From the NCBI GenBank assembly GCA_965216255.1, contig OZ244148.1:3658001-3722000 (forward strand): a stretch of DNA of 64,000 nucleotides. The letters are read 5' to 3'. Under the pieces are notes generated by a model that was not told where the DNA came from, did no database searches, and saw nothing but the letters and a program-made list of their open reading frames with translations. Shown one piece after another: positions 44,315 through 52,463 of this stretch (within the stretch, counting starts at the first letter, position 1; every line of letters starts with the position of its first letter). This DNA comes from G965216255 sp965216255 (GTDB lineage: Bacteria; Bacteroidota; Rhodothermia; Rhodothermales; Bin80). Both the position numbers and the translations under genes were made by a program.

Positions 44315-47300
44315 ATGCTGCAACTGAAGGACATGGCAATGGCGGACCCGGCGGCGCTCGAATGCGCCGTGTTGGCCTGGTGGCAAGAGGCGGCAATATT
44401 TGAGAAGAGTATCGCGGAGCGCAGCGGTGCGCCCGGTTTTTCTTTCTATGAAGGTCCTCCTACGGCGAACGGACGCCCTGGCATTCATCATGTGCTGGCA
44501 CGGACGATAAAGGACGTCTTCTGCCGGTATAAGACGATGAAGGGCTTTCGTGTCGAACGCAAAGCCGGCTGGGACACGCACGGGCTGCCCGTGGAAATAG
44601 AGGTGGAGAAGGCGCTAGGCCTGGACGGGCGCGAGGAAATCCTGGCCTACGGCATGGAGGCCTTCAATGCAGCCTGTCGCGAGAGCGTACTGGCCTACAA
44701 GGATGAATGGGATAGTCTGACGCGGCGCATGGGGTATTGGGTCAACCTGGAGAGGCCCTACGTCACCTTCGACAACGACTACATCGAGAGCATCTGGTGG
44801 CTCTTGAAGCAGATGTTCGACAAGGGACTCATTTACCGCGGCAATAAGATACTGTGGTACAGTCCGGGATCCGGTACCGTGCTCAGCTCCCATGAGGTGA
44901 GCCTGGGTTACCGGGAAGTGCAGGATCCCAGCGTCTACGTTCAATTTGCCGTGCGGGGAGAGGAGAACACGTACTTCCTGGCCTGGACCACGACGCCGTG
45001 GACCCTGGTATCAAACGCGGCGCTGGCCGTGGGCCTCGATATCGAATATGTGCGGGTCCGCGCGGCTGACCGCACGCTCATACTGGCCGAGCCGCGCCTC
45101 GAGGTGCTGAAGGCTGACAGTCGCGTGGAGGAGAGGATGCGGGGCCGTGACCTGGTCGGCCTAGAATACGAGCCTCTTTTCGGCGGCGGCCCTGGTGCTG
45201 AGGCGCAAGGTGCCTGGCGCGTAGTGGCGGCAGACTTCGTGTCCACGGCCGACGGCACGGGAATCGTGCACCTGGCGCCGGCTTTTGGTGCGGACGACTA
45301 TGCGGTGGGGCTGCAGGAAGGCCTGCCCGTCTTCAATCCGATTGACGAGAAGGGCCACTTCACGGACGAAGTGCCGCTCGTGGGCGGGATGTGGTTCAAG
45401 AAGGCGGACAGGACTATTATTCGCGATCTAAGACAGCGCGGACTGCTGTACCGGCAGGAGACGTGCGTACACAATTACCCGTACGACTGGCGAAAGGGCA
45501 CGCCACTCATGAGCTACCCGGTACAGAGTTGGTTCATTCGCACTACCGCCATTAGGGACCGCCTCGTCGCGCTCAACAGCACCATCAACTGGCAGCCCGC
45601 TTCCATCGGTGAGGGGCGCTTTGGCGAGTGGCTTGTCAATAACGTGGACTGGGCTCTGAGCCGCCGCCGGTTCTGGGGTACGCCCCTTCCTATCTGGGTG
45701 TCAGACCGTGATCCGGATTATGCGGAAGCGATTGGCTCCGTGGCTGAACTCAGGGAAAAGTGTGGCCTTTCGCTCGAAGGCCTGGATCTTCATCGGCCGT
45801 ACGTAGATGCGCTTACCTGGCCTGCCCCTGGGGGTGGTACGATGCGCCGCGTGCCGGAAACCATCGATGTCTGGTTCGATTCCGGCGCCATGCCGTTTGC
45901 ACAGTGGCACTATCCGTTCGAGAATCGCGACGCCTTCGGGCGCAGCTTCCCCGCCGACTTTATTGCCGAGGGCGTAGACCAGACGCGTGGATGGTTTTAT
46001 ACGCTGCATGCCATTGCTGTCCTGGTCACAGGGAAGGTTGCCTTCAAGAATTGCGTTGTCAACGGCCTCGTGCTCGACGAGAACGGAGAAAAGATGTCGA
46101 AGACGCGGGGCAACACAGTGGATCCCTTCCAGGTCATCGAGAAATTCGGAGCCGACCGCGTTCGCTGGTATCTCATGAGCAACTCCCCTCCATGGGAAGA
46201 CATCAAGTTCGCCGAGCGCGGCATCATGGAGGTGGAGCGCAAGTTCTTTAGCACGCTCACCAATGTTTACAGTTTTTTTTCGACCTATGCCGCCATTGAC
46301 GGCTTTACCCCCGAGCTGCCCGCTGTCCCACTGGAAGCGCGGCCGGAGCTGGACCGGTGGATCCTGAGCCGGCTCCAGACAACTATCGGTGAAGTGGATG
46401 CCGCGTATGAGGCCTACCAACCGACCCGCGCGGCTAGGTCGCTGGAGCGCTTCGTGGACGAGCTCTCAAACTGGTACATCCGCCGGTCTCGGCGCCGCTT
46501 CTGGTCTGCCAAGGAGGCGCATGCCGCCAAGACAAAGTGGGCCGCCTATCAGACGTTACACGCCAGTCTATTGGAAGTGGCAAAGATGATGGCCCCGGTA
46601 GCGCCTTTTTTTGGCGAGTGGCTCTACAAGCAGCTAGAGGCGCATCCGGAATCGGTGCATCTGGCGACCTTTCCCTCGCCATGCGAGACGGCCCGGAACG
46701 CAGGGCTGGAGGACCGTATGCACCTTGCGCAGTCCATTTCTTCGGCTGCGCTCGCGCTCCGCAATCAGGCAGGCCTTAACATCAGGCAGCCTCTTGGGCG
46801 CATACTGGTGGTCACGGAGGATACCGTGCAGCAGGGTGCCGTGGAGTCGGTGGCCGGGATCATCATGAGCGAGGTCAATGTCAAGGCCATTGAATACGTG
46901 GAGGGCTCGAGCCCGGTAGTCCGGCGCACGGCACGGCCCAATTACCGGAAGCTTGGCAGGAGGCTCGGAAAATATATGCCAGCGGTTGGCAGCGCAGTGC
47001 GTGGCCTCAACGAAGCATCCCTTGCCGAATACACCAGGACTGGAGCCATCGCCGTTCAGGTACAGGGCCGCACCTTTGACCTAGGGCCTGGAGACATCGA
47101 CGTGGTAACAGGCGGCATAGAGGGTTGGCTGGTCGGCCAGGGGGGCGGGCTGACGGTGGCCGTGGACACGCGTCTTACGGAGGATCTCGTGTACGAAGGA
47201 CTGGCGCGTGAGTCCATCAACCGTATTCAGAGTCTACGTAAGCAGGCCGGTTTTGCCGTTACCGATCGCATTCGGGTTACCTTCAAGGCGCCGGAAAGGC

Positions 47301-47464
47301 TGACACGGGCCATGATGCGCCACCAGGACTGGATACGGAACGAAACGCTGGCGCGGGCATTGGACTGCGTTTATATGCCCGAGGGCGAGGCCGTTGCGTC
47401 TTTCGCAATTGGAAGCGAAACGCTGGATCTGGGACTTGCTCGAGTAGCTTCAGCGCATTCGTAG
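44315..47464 (+). CDS. ileS: Isoleucyl-tRNA synthetase (type 2)
   Basis: A 1049-aa class I aminoacyl-tRNA synthetase charging tRNA-Ile. The HIGH motif appears as NGRPGIHHVLAR and the KMSKS motif as GEKMSKTRGNTVDPF. KAGWDTHGLPVEIEVEKALG, the editing (CP1) region with FLAWTTTPWTLVSNAALAV and GTGIVHLAPAFGADDYAVG, and FDSGAMPFAQWHYPF all follow in normal order. The HHV version of the HIGH motif, the missing C-terminal zinc finger and the terminal DUF5915-like extension are features of type 2 (eukaryote-like) IleRS, standard in Bacteroidota relatives. Type 2 enzymes are generally little inhibited by mupirocin (family knowledge). traR/dksA follows 12 bp later. No frameshift in 3.1 kb. Confidence 0.95.
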   Translation: MLQLKDMAMADPAALECAVLAWWQEAAIFEKSIAERSGAPGFSFYEGPPTANGRPGIHHVLARTIKDVFCRYKTMKGFRVERKAGWDTHGLPVEIEVEKALGLDGREEILAYGMEAFNAACRESVLAYKDEWDSLTRRMGYWVNLERPYVTFDNDYIESIWWLLKQMFDKGLIYRGNKILWYSPGSGTVLSSHEVSLGYREVQDPSVYVQFAVRGEENTYFLAWTTTPWTLVSNAALAVGLDIEYVRVRAADRTLILAEPRLEVLKADSRVEERMRGRDLVGLEYEPLFGGGPGAEAQGAWRVVAADFVSTADGTGIVHLAPAFGADDYAVGLQEGLPVFNPIDEKGHFTDEVPLVGGMWFKKADRTIIRDLRQRGLLYRQETCVHNYPYDWRKGTPLMSYPVQSWFIRTTAIRDRLVALNSTINWQPASIGEGRFGEWLVNNVDWALSRRRFWGTPLPIWVSDRDPDYAEAIGSVAELREKCGLSLEGLDLHRPYVDALTWPAPGGGTMRRVPETIDVWFDSGAMPFAQWHYPFENRDAFGRSFPADFIAEGVDQTRGWFYTLHAIAVLVTGKVAFKNCVVNGLVLDENGEKMSKTRGNTVDPFQVIEKFGADRVRWYLMSNSPPWEDIKFAERGIMEVERKFFSTLTNVYSFFSTYAAIDGFTPELPAVPLEARPELDRWILSRLQTTIGEVDAAYEAYQPTRAARSLERFVDELSNWYIRRSRRRFWSAKEAHAAKTKWAAYQTLHASLLEVAKMMAPVAPFFGEWLYKQLEAHPESVHLATFPSPCETARNAGLEDRMHLAQSISSAALALRNQAGLNIRQPLGRILVVTEDTVQQGAVESVAGIIMSEVNVKAIEYVEGSSPVVRRTARPNYRKLGRRLGKYMPAVGSAVRGLNEASLAEYTRTGAIAVQVQGRTFDLGPGDIDVVTGGIEGWLVGQGGGLTVAVDTRLTEDLVYEGLARESINRIQSLRKQAGFAVTDRIRVTFKAPERLTRAMMRHQDWIRNETLARALDCVYMPEGEAVASFAIGSETLDLGLARVASAHS

Positions 47465-47476
47465 TTTAAGGAGACG

Positions 47477-47884
47477 ATGTCTACCGATGTAGAGCAGGCT
47501 GAAGGGCTGCCCATTACGCCGTTCACGGATCAAGAACTCGATTTCTTCAGGAGCATTATCCTGGAGAAGCGGCGGAGCGCTGTGGAGGATATCGAGCGCA
47601 TGCAGTTGCAACTCAAGGATTCTCGTGAGCAGTCGGAAAATGATTCCGCCTACAGCTTCCATATGGCGGATGCTGGAACGGACGCCATGGAGCGGGAGAA
47701 ACTGTACCTGATGGTGGCGCGGCAGCAGAAGTTTGTAGGATATTTGGATCGGGCCCTGGATCGTATCGAGAATAAGTCATACGGTATATGCAAGGTCACG
47801 GGCAACTCCATCTTAAGGGAGCGCCTGGAGGCCGTGCCCCACACGGAGATTTCCATTGCGGCCAAGCGGAAGCAGAAGCGGTAA
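47477..47884 (+). CDS. TraR/DksA family zinc-finger-like regulator
   Basis: A 135-aa coiled-coil protein of the DksA/TraR family, which binds RNA polymerase through its secondary channel and modulates initiation, often with ppGpp. An AAGGAGA ribosome-binding site lies just before ATG 47477. Residues about 18-70 form the coiled coil (FTDQELDFFRSIILEKRRSAVEDIERMQLQL) with the acidic tip around MADAGTDAMEREK. The C-terminal part (RALDRIENKSYGICKVTGNSILRERLEAVPHTEISIAAK) is the zinc-finger region, but only one Cys remains of the usual four, so zinc is probably not bound. This reduced form is common in Bacteroidota. ileS-dksA-lspA order is conserved in that group. Confidence 0.9.
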   Translation: MSTDVEQAEGLPITPFTDQELDFFRSIILEKRRSAVEDIERMQLQLKDSREQSENDSAYSFHMADAGTDAMEREKLYLMVARQQKFVGYLDRALDRIENKSYGICKVTGNSILRERLEAVPHTEISIAAKRKQKR

Positions 47885-47897
47885 GGGGCTACGTGGT

Positions 47898-48500
47898 ATG
47901 CGGCTAGCGTGGGTTGTTGCTGGGGTCCTCGTCGTGGATCAGGCCTCCAAGATGGCCGTGCGACTGAACCTGGAGCCCCGGAGGTCTATCGGTCTTCTGG
48001 GGGATTGGCTCAATTTCACCTTCACGGAAAACCCCGGCATGGCGTTCGGCATCACGTTCGGCCCAGCCGGACTGATTACAGGATTTTCCATTATTGCAAC
48101 CATCCTCATAGTAGTCTACCTCATTCACGTGCGGTCGGGCTACGGCCCCTACTGCATAAGCCTGGCCTGCGTGCTAGGCGGTGCAATCGGCAACATTATC
48201 GATCGGCTGCTTTACGGCATGATCTTTGACTACGGGCAATTCTTTCAGGGACACGTCGTTGATTTTATCCATTTCGATTTGTGGAGCGGGTTCGTGCCTG
48301 CGGCAGTGCCGCTCATCGGGGGCACGTATCTCTCGCTCTTCCCCATTTTCAATGTGGCCGACATTGCGATCGTGGGCGGCGTAATGGGCATTCTGCTCTT
48401 CCAGAAGCAATTCCATCGCTCTCTCGCTGACGAGCAGGAGGATACTGTGGCGGAGCCAGAGCCTGCCGCTGCGCCCGTGGCGGACGCACCTGCTGGCTAG
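47898..48500 (+). CDS. lspA: Lipoprotein signal peptidase II
   Basis: A 200-aa inner-membrane aspartyl protease that cleaves signal peptides from diacylglyceryl-prolipoproteins, and is therefore needed for the lipoproteins seen elsewhere in the window. Start ATG 47898 is chosen (MRLAWVVAGVLVVDQASKMAV); the longer frame from 47856 overlaps dksA. Motifs are DQASK, FTFTENPGMAFGI, ACVLGGAIGNIIDRLLYG (first catalytic Asp), GHVVDFIHFDLW, and FPIFNVADIAIVGGVMG (second catalytic Asp), with four hydrophobic helices. The last about 25 residues form an Asp/Glu/Ala/Pro-rich tail (VAEPEPAAAPVADAPAG) beyond the usual end of the enzyme. It closes the operon. Confidence 0.95.
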   Translation: MRLAWVVAGVLVVDQASKMAVRLNLEPRRSIGLLGDWLNFTFTENPGMAFGITFGPAGLITGFSIIATILIVVYLIHVRSGYGPYCISLACVLGGAIGNIIDRLLYGMIFDYGQFFQGHVVDFIHFDLWSGFVPAAVPLIGGTYLSLFPIFNVADIAIVGGVMGILLFQKQFHRSLADEQEDTVAEPEPAAAPVADAPAG

Positions 48501-49029
48501 GCGCACGCATCAGCTCTGTAGTCACGCTCATGAGGCGGCTCTCCGGCCGTTTAGGGACCCAGCTAGGAAAGTACGCTGACCAGATTGCTGGGCCGCTGGT
48601 ACATCGACCCCTTACGGTTCACCGGAAATTCCACCTCATTTGTGCTGGCCCATGCCGGATTTCGACAAACGCTATGCAGCCGTGGTCGGCACCACAACAA
48701 CTTCTCTATTGGGTGACTTTTGTTGAGCGCCAAGCACAAGGAACCCGGTCTTTCGCAATACTATGCTCCAGTCGGACAAACAAGCGTCATGGTGCTTACA
48801 TTGCGCCCAACAACCGCTGACCACAACAAAAAACACGGTATCTTGCGCCACCGGAGGCCTACTATGGCTTACCTGTGTCTGAGATTGATCCACCTATGGC
48901 CAGTACCCATTCGGCCTCTCTACAGGGGCAATAAGGCTAGGCTAGTGCTTGCCACTTCTGCGGTGCACGATTCGTAGGTTGAATCAGTTTCCGTCAACAT
49001 AAAGGCGTGCAATCTAAACGACCCTGCTG
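48501..49029. other. Intergenic, end of the housekeeping operon
   Basis: About 530 bases after lspA. Small open frames are present on both strands but none is convincing. I see no clear intrinsic terminator. This is the junction between the intact core and the degraded accessory region that begins with the AAA ATPase. Confidence 0.4.
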
Positions 49030-50156
49030 ATGAGTACGGCACACATAGAGTCTGTCCGCATTAAGGGCTTTCGCTCACTGGCTGACTTTGCGTTGGATGA
49101 AGTTCCGCGCGTCGCCGTATTCGTCGGAGCAAACGGATCAGGCAAGTCCAACTTCATTCACTTCTTTGAGATGTTGAGCTGGATGTTGCGGTCCCGTAGA
49201 CTAGCCGATTTCGTGGCATTTCAGGGTGGTGCGGATGATCAATTGTTCGAAGGAAGCAAGAATACTCGCTATATCGAGGCTAATGTTCGGCTGCGTACGG
49301 ATCAGAGTGAAATTGACTACTGGTTCGAATTGGTTCGCGCCCTTCGGATCGGTTTATATTTGCAAAGGAAGCGTTTCGGCTCACGAAGGAAGGTTCGTCA
49401 GATCCGGCACCCTGGCAGCATTTGGGGAGTGGCCATTCTGAAGCGGAGATAGTGAACGCTGCGCAATCAAGCCTGCATCACAATATTAGTCAGAAAACAG
49501 CTTCCGTTATAGTGAACCTACTGCGCGGCGCTGCGGTTTTTCAGTGCCACGACACCTCCAATGATTCGGAATTCAAGAGGTACTGGGATGTAGAGGAAAA
49601 CCGGAAATTGCGCAGCCACGGTGGCAACCTTGCACCTGTATTGTATAGACTGGAACACGAAGATTTTCCGCGATACGAGTGGATATGTGGCCGGATTAAC
49701 AGCGTCTTGCCGAACTTCGACCGATTCGCCATAGAACAAACAAATGGCAAGGTAATCCTTAACTGGCGTACCAAACGCGGGAAGAAAACGATCGGGGCTC
49801 ACCTAACATCTGATGGTTCTCTGAGGCTCTTTGCTTTAATTACGTTGCTGAACCTGCCATCCGAAATGCTGCCCCAGATTATTTTGCTGGATGAGCCGGA
49901 ACTCGGGCTCCATCCGGCCGCAGTGTCGCTAGTCGGGGCCATGATAAAGAAGATATCGCATCGGCATCAGATTTTTGTTGCGACTCAATCGCCACTACTG
50001 GTTGATGCCTTCGATCTCGATGATGTCATTGTACTGGAACTTCGGGATGGGCGCACCGAGGTCAACGAGCGGAATGGCGATGAATTCCAGACTTGGCTAG
50101 ACGAGTATTCGACGGGCGAAATGTGGCAAAAGAACCTCTTAGGCGGGCGGCCATGA
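49030..50156 (+). pseudogene. AAA family ATPase (defence-type, AAA_21/OLD-like), frameshifted
   Basis: The start at 49030 gives SVRIKGFRSLADFALDEVP followed by Walker A, VFVGANGSGKSNFIHFFEML. The frame is lost near 49335-49345: the continuation RPSDRFIFAKEAFRLTKEG and WQHLGSGHSEAEIVNAAQ is one base out of register. The frame then continues to 50156 with HLTSDGSLRLFALITLLNL (signature-like), Walker B QIILLDEPELGLHPAAV, and HQIFVATQSPLLVDAFDLDDVIVLE. Without the lesion it would be about 375 aa, the size of stand-alone SMC-like ATPases partnered with nuclease or TOPRIM-type effectors. The next gene starts with a 4-bp ATGA overlap, the coupling typical of such two-gene systems. Confidence 0.85.
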
Positions 50157-50836
50157 TCAGGCTGGCGATTGTTGTAGAAGGACAGACGGAGGAAGACTTT
50201 GTCAAAGCCACTCTTGTGCCTCACCTTCGAAAGAAAGGAGTCTTCGCTCAAGCGATCCTAATCGGTAGGGCTCGAAACATAGGCTCGGGTGGGGGAGATG
50301 TGACACTCGAGCGATTATTGAAGGACATGACGCATCTTTGTAATAACTTTAATCACGTAACATCACTGGTGGATTATTACGGTTTCCGCGGTAAGCAAGA
50401 TTTAACGGTTGAAGACCTGGAAATGCAATTAGCCCAAGGAGTGTCGGACAGAGTTCATCACTGGATCTCGGGCAAGGTTATCCCCTATGTTCAGAAATAC
50501 GAATTTGAGGGACTGCTGTTCTCGAATGTAAGCGTGTTTGCCGAGCTTCCGGATGTGCCTATGGGCATAGCGCAGCAACTCCAACTGATTAGGTGAAAAT
50601 TCCAATCGCCAGAAGACATAAATGAAGGCGAGAGAACGGCGCCGAGCAAGCGAATACTTGCACTCATACCGGAGTATAGCAAACGTGTTGATGCACAGTT
50701 CTTGATCGGGAGAATGGGTCTGGAGACTATTCGTTCCGAGTGCAAACGGTTTAACAGGTGGTTGAGGCGTTTGGAATCGTTGTCTACCGCTGGAATTGCA
50801 CCGCTTCCTTGGTCAAAGTACCCGTACAATCTATAG
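50153..50836 (+). pseudogene. DUF4276 (TOPRIM-related) protein with an in-frame stop
   Basis: The start at ATG 50153 overlaps the ATPase stop. RLAIVVEGQTEEDFVKATLVPHL carries the glutamate-containing first motif of DUF4276 proteins. VTSLVDYYGFRGKQDL is the family's acidic DYYG motif, and YEFEGLLFSN its later E-containing motif. An in-frame TGA at 50594-50596 splits the gene: the same frame continues with KFQSPEDINEGERTAPSKRILALIPEYSK..., reaching a natural end at 50836 (YPYNL, stop). DUF4276 proteins are regularly encoded beside AAA ATPases and have been regarded as TOPRIM-like effectors. I infer a decayed antiviral or abortive-infection module. An IS3-like element abuts the stop codon directly. 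Confidence 0.82.
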
Positions 50837-50903
50837 TGTACCCAAAATTCTGGACAGTAGTTTAAGATAGAATCCTGCCTCTTAAATCGAGGTACATGTC
50901 ACG

Positions 50904-51230
50904 ATGAAACGGAAGTCGTACGCCGCCGCATTCAAGACTCGAGTGGCCGTGGAGGCCATACGAGGCGAGCAAACCATCAGCCAGATTGCCGCCCGCTTCG
51001 AGGTGCACCCCAGCCAGGTGAACCTGTGGAAGAAGCAGGCGCTTCAGCACTTGACGGAGGCCTTTTCCACGCGTCGTGGCAAGGCCAAACAACAGGAAGA
51101 GGTACTTAAGGATGAATTGTATGGCCAAATCGGGCGCCTCAAGGTGGAACTGGACTGGTTAAAAAAAACACTTCGGTTCACTCTCTTGAAGAGAAACGGC
51201 GCATGGTGGAGCCAGATCACGCTCAGCTGA
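50904..51230 (+). CDS. IS3-family OrfA (helix-turn-helix protein)
   Basis: A 108-aa intact OrfA. KRKSYAAAFKTRVAVEAIRGEQTISQIAARFEVHPSQVNLWKKQAL is a standard transposase-8-type helix-turn-helix, followed by a leucine-zipper-like helix (LKDELYGQIGRLKVELDWLKK). An A8 run at 51161-51168 (GGTTAAAAAAAACAC) is a likely -1 programmed frameshift site that would join OrfA to OrfB, as in most IS3 elements. On its own OrfA binds the ends and can repress transposition. Confidence 0.85.
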   Translation: MKRKSYAAAFKTRVAVEAIRGEQTISQIAARFEVHPSQVNLWKKQALQHLTEAFSTRRGKAKQQEEVLKDELYGQIGRLKVELDWLKKTLRFTLLKRNGAWWSQITLS

Positions 51231-52137
51231 GCATAGAGCGACAGTGCGAGCTACTGGGCCTGGCCCGCTCCAGCGTGTATTATTAACCCGTCGGTGAGAC
51301 GTCTTATAATCTACAGGTGATGCGCGTCATAGACGAAGTCTACACAGCCCACCCCATGCTGGGTGCATGACGCATATGCTTCGGCGCGAGGGTCACGCTG
51401 CGGGTCACAAGCGGGTCTATAGGCTGATGCGCCTTATAGGGCTACAGGCTATTTATCCGAAGCCCCGGCCCCGCGTGGGCCCGGGGCCAGCTCTTCGGTA
51501 TCCCAACCTATTGAAAGGGCGGCACATAGACCGTCCCAATCAGGCCTGGTGCAGTGACATCACCTACATTCGGATGGACCGCGGATTTGCGTATCTGGTC
51601 GCAGTCATGGACTGGTAGAGCCGTTACATACTATCGTGGACGCTATCCAACACACAAGACGCGAGTGTCTGCGAGGAGACCTATAAGGACGCACTCACGA
51701 TCAGCCAGCCCGAGATCTTCCACTCGGACCAAGGGTCACAGTTTACCAGTGAAGAGATGACATCACTCTCGAAACGTGCTGGCATCTGGATTTCGATGTG
51801 TGGTCGTGGCCGGTGCTACGACCACATTCTGATTGAGCGACTGTGGCGCAGCGTGAAGTACGAGGAGGTCTACCTCAACGAATACGCGAACCTGCGGCAG
51901 GCACGGCAGCGCCTGGGAGGCTACATTAGCTTCTACAACCACCGTCGTCCGCACCAGAGCCTTCGGTACCGAACCCCATCCGAAGTCTATCACGGCCATT
52001 CAGGACCCCACCCAGCGATGGCTATAACCCACACGACAACCACATGCCCACTGGGACCAACATGTCCCGCCATCCCCACAACCCTGGCAGTTCTCTATCT
52101 TAAATCAAGCGAAATCCTGTCCAACGATTGGGGTACA
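51180..52137 (+). pseudogene. IS3-family OrfB (DDE integrase) with stop codons
   Basis: It lies in the -1 frame after the A8 run: SLEEKRRMVEPDHAQLSIERQCELLGLARSSVYY, then stop (51284-51286). Further text follows with another stop near 51367 (HPMLGA, stop). Then comes LRREGHAAGHKRVYRLMRLIGL, RPNQAWCSDITYIRMDRGFAYLVAVMDW (first D) followed by TAG at 51616. EIFHSDQGSQFTSEEM (second D), YDHILIERLWRSVKYEEVYLNEY (catalytic E) and YNHRRPHQSLRYRTPSEVY complete the domain. All three catalytic residues survive but at least three nonsense codons abolish the protein. The frame reads on through the element's right end. Confidence 0.85.
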
Positions 52138-52315
52138 CCTCCATCCACACACCGACAATTGGGTGGACTATTGCGCAGTGGGCCAGTATCGAAGCCTTGC
52201 TCCAGGGGGAGCTCGAACTTCCGCAAGAAAGTCCACCACTCGTGGAAAAGGAAGCCCAGCGCATGGCCGACCTCCTCCTAATGTCGACGGTTTCAGAGGT
52301 GTAAAGTATTGTTTG
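52138..52315 (+). pseudogene. Possible C-terminal remnant of an unidentified gene
   Basis: Between the IS3 and ISNCY elements one plus-strand frame reads HTPTIGWTIAQWASIEALLQGELELPQESPPLVEKEAQRMADLLLMSTVSEV and then a TAA near 52303. The amphipathic, acid-rich composition looks like genuine protein, but there is no start and no family was recognised. It could be the tail of a gene cut by the IS3 element. Low confidence. Confidence 0.3.
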
Positions 52316-52463
52316 TACCGGGCCTATGCTTCTGACTGAACACAACAAAACGGCCTTGCTGCAGGACAAGAACGCCGTCCAAGAAAGCTACTCCCCAGAC
52401 GCCTCTTTCAGCGGGACCGTACTCCGCTGCAGCGGTTAGACGGAAGCCCCCCCCAACAAATTA

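Larger units (their letters stand above)
50837..52137 (+). mobile_element. IS3-family insertion sequence, decayed
   Basis: The left end TGTACCC begins at 50837 and the right end GGGGTACA closes at 52137. The terminal 40 or so bases are imperfect inverted repeats: TGTACCCAAAATTCTGGACAG...TTTAAGATAG against TGTACCCCAATCGTTGGACAG...TTTAAGATAG. Length (1301 bp) and the two overlapping frames fit IS3. The flanking trinucleotides (TAG and CCT) do not match, so no target duplication is visible. Several stops in orfB make it immobile on its own. Confidence 0.83.
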
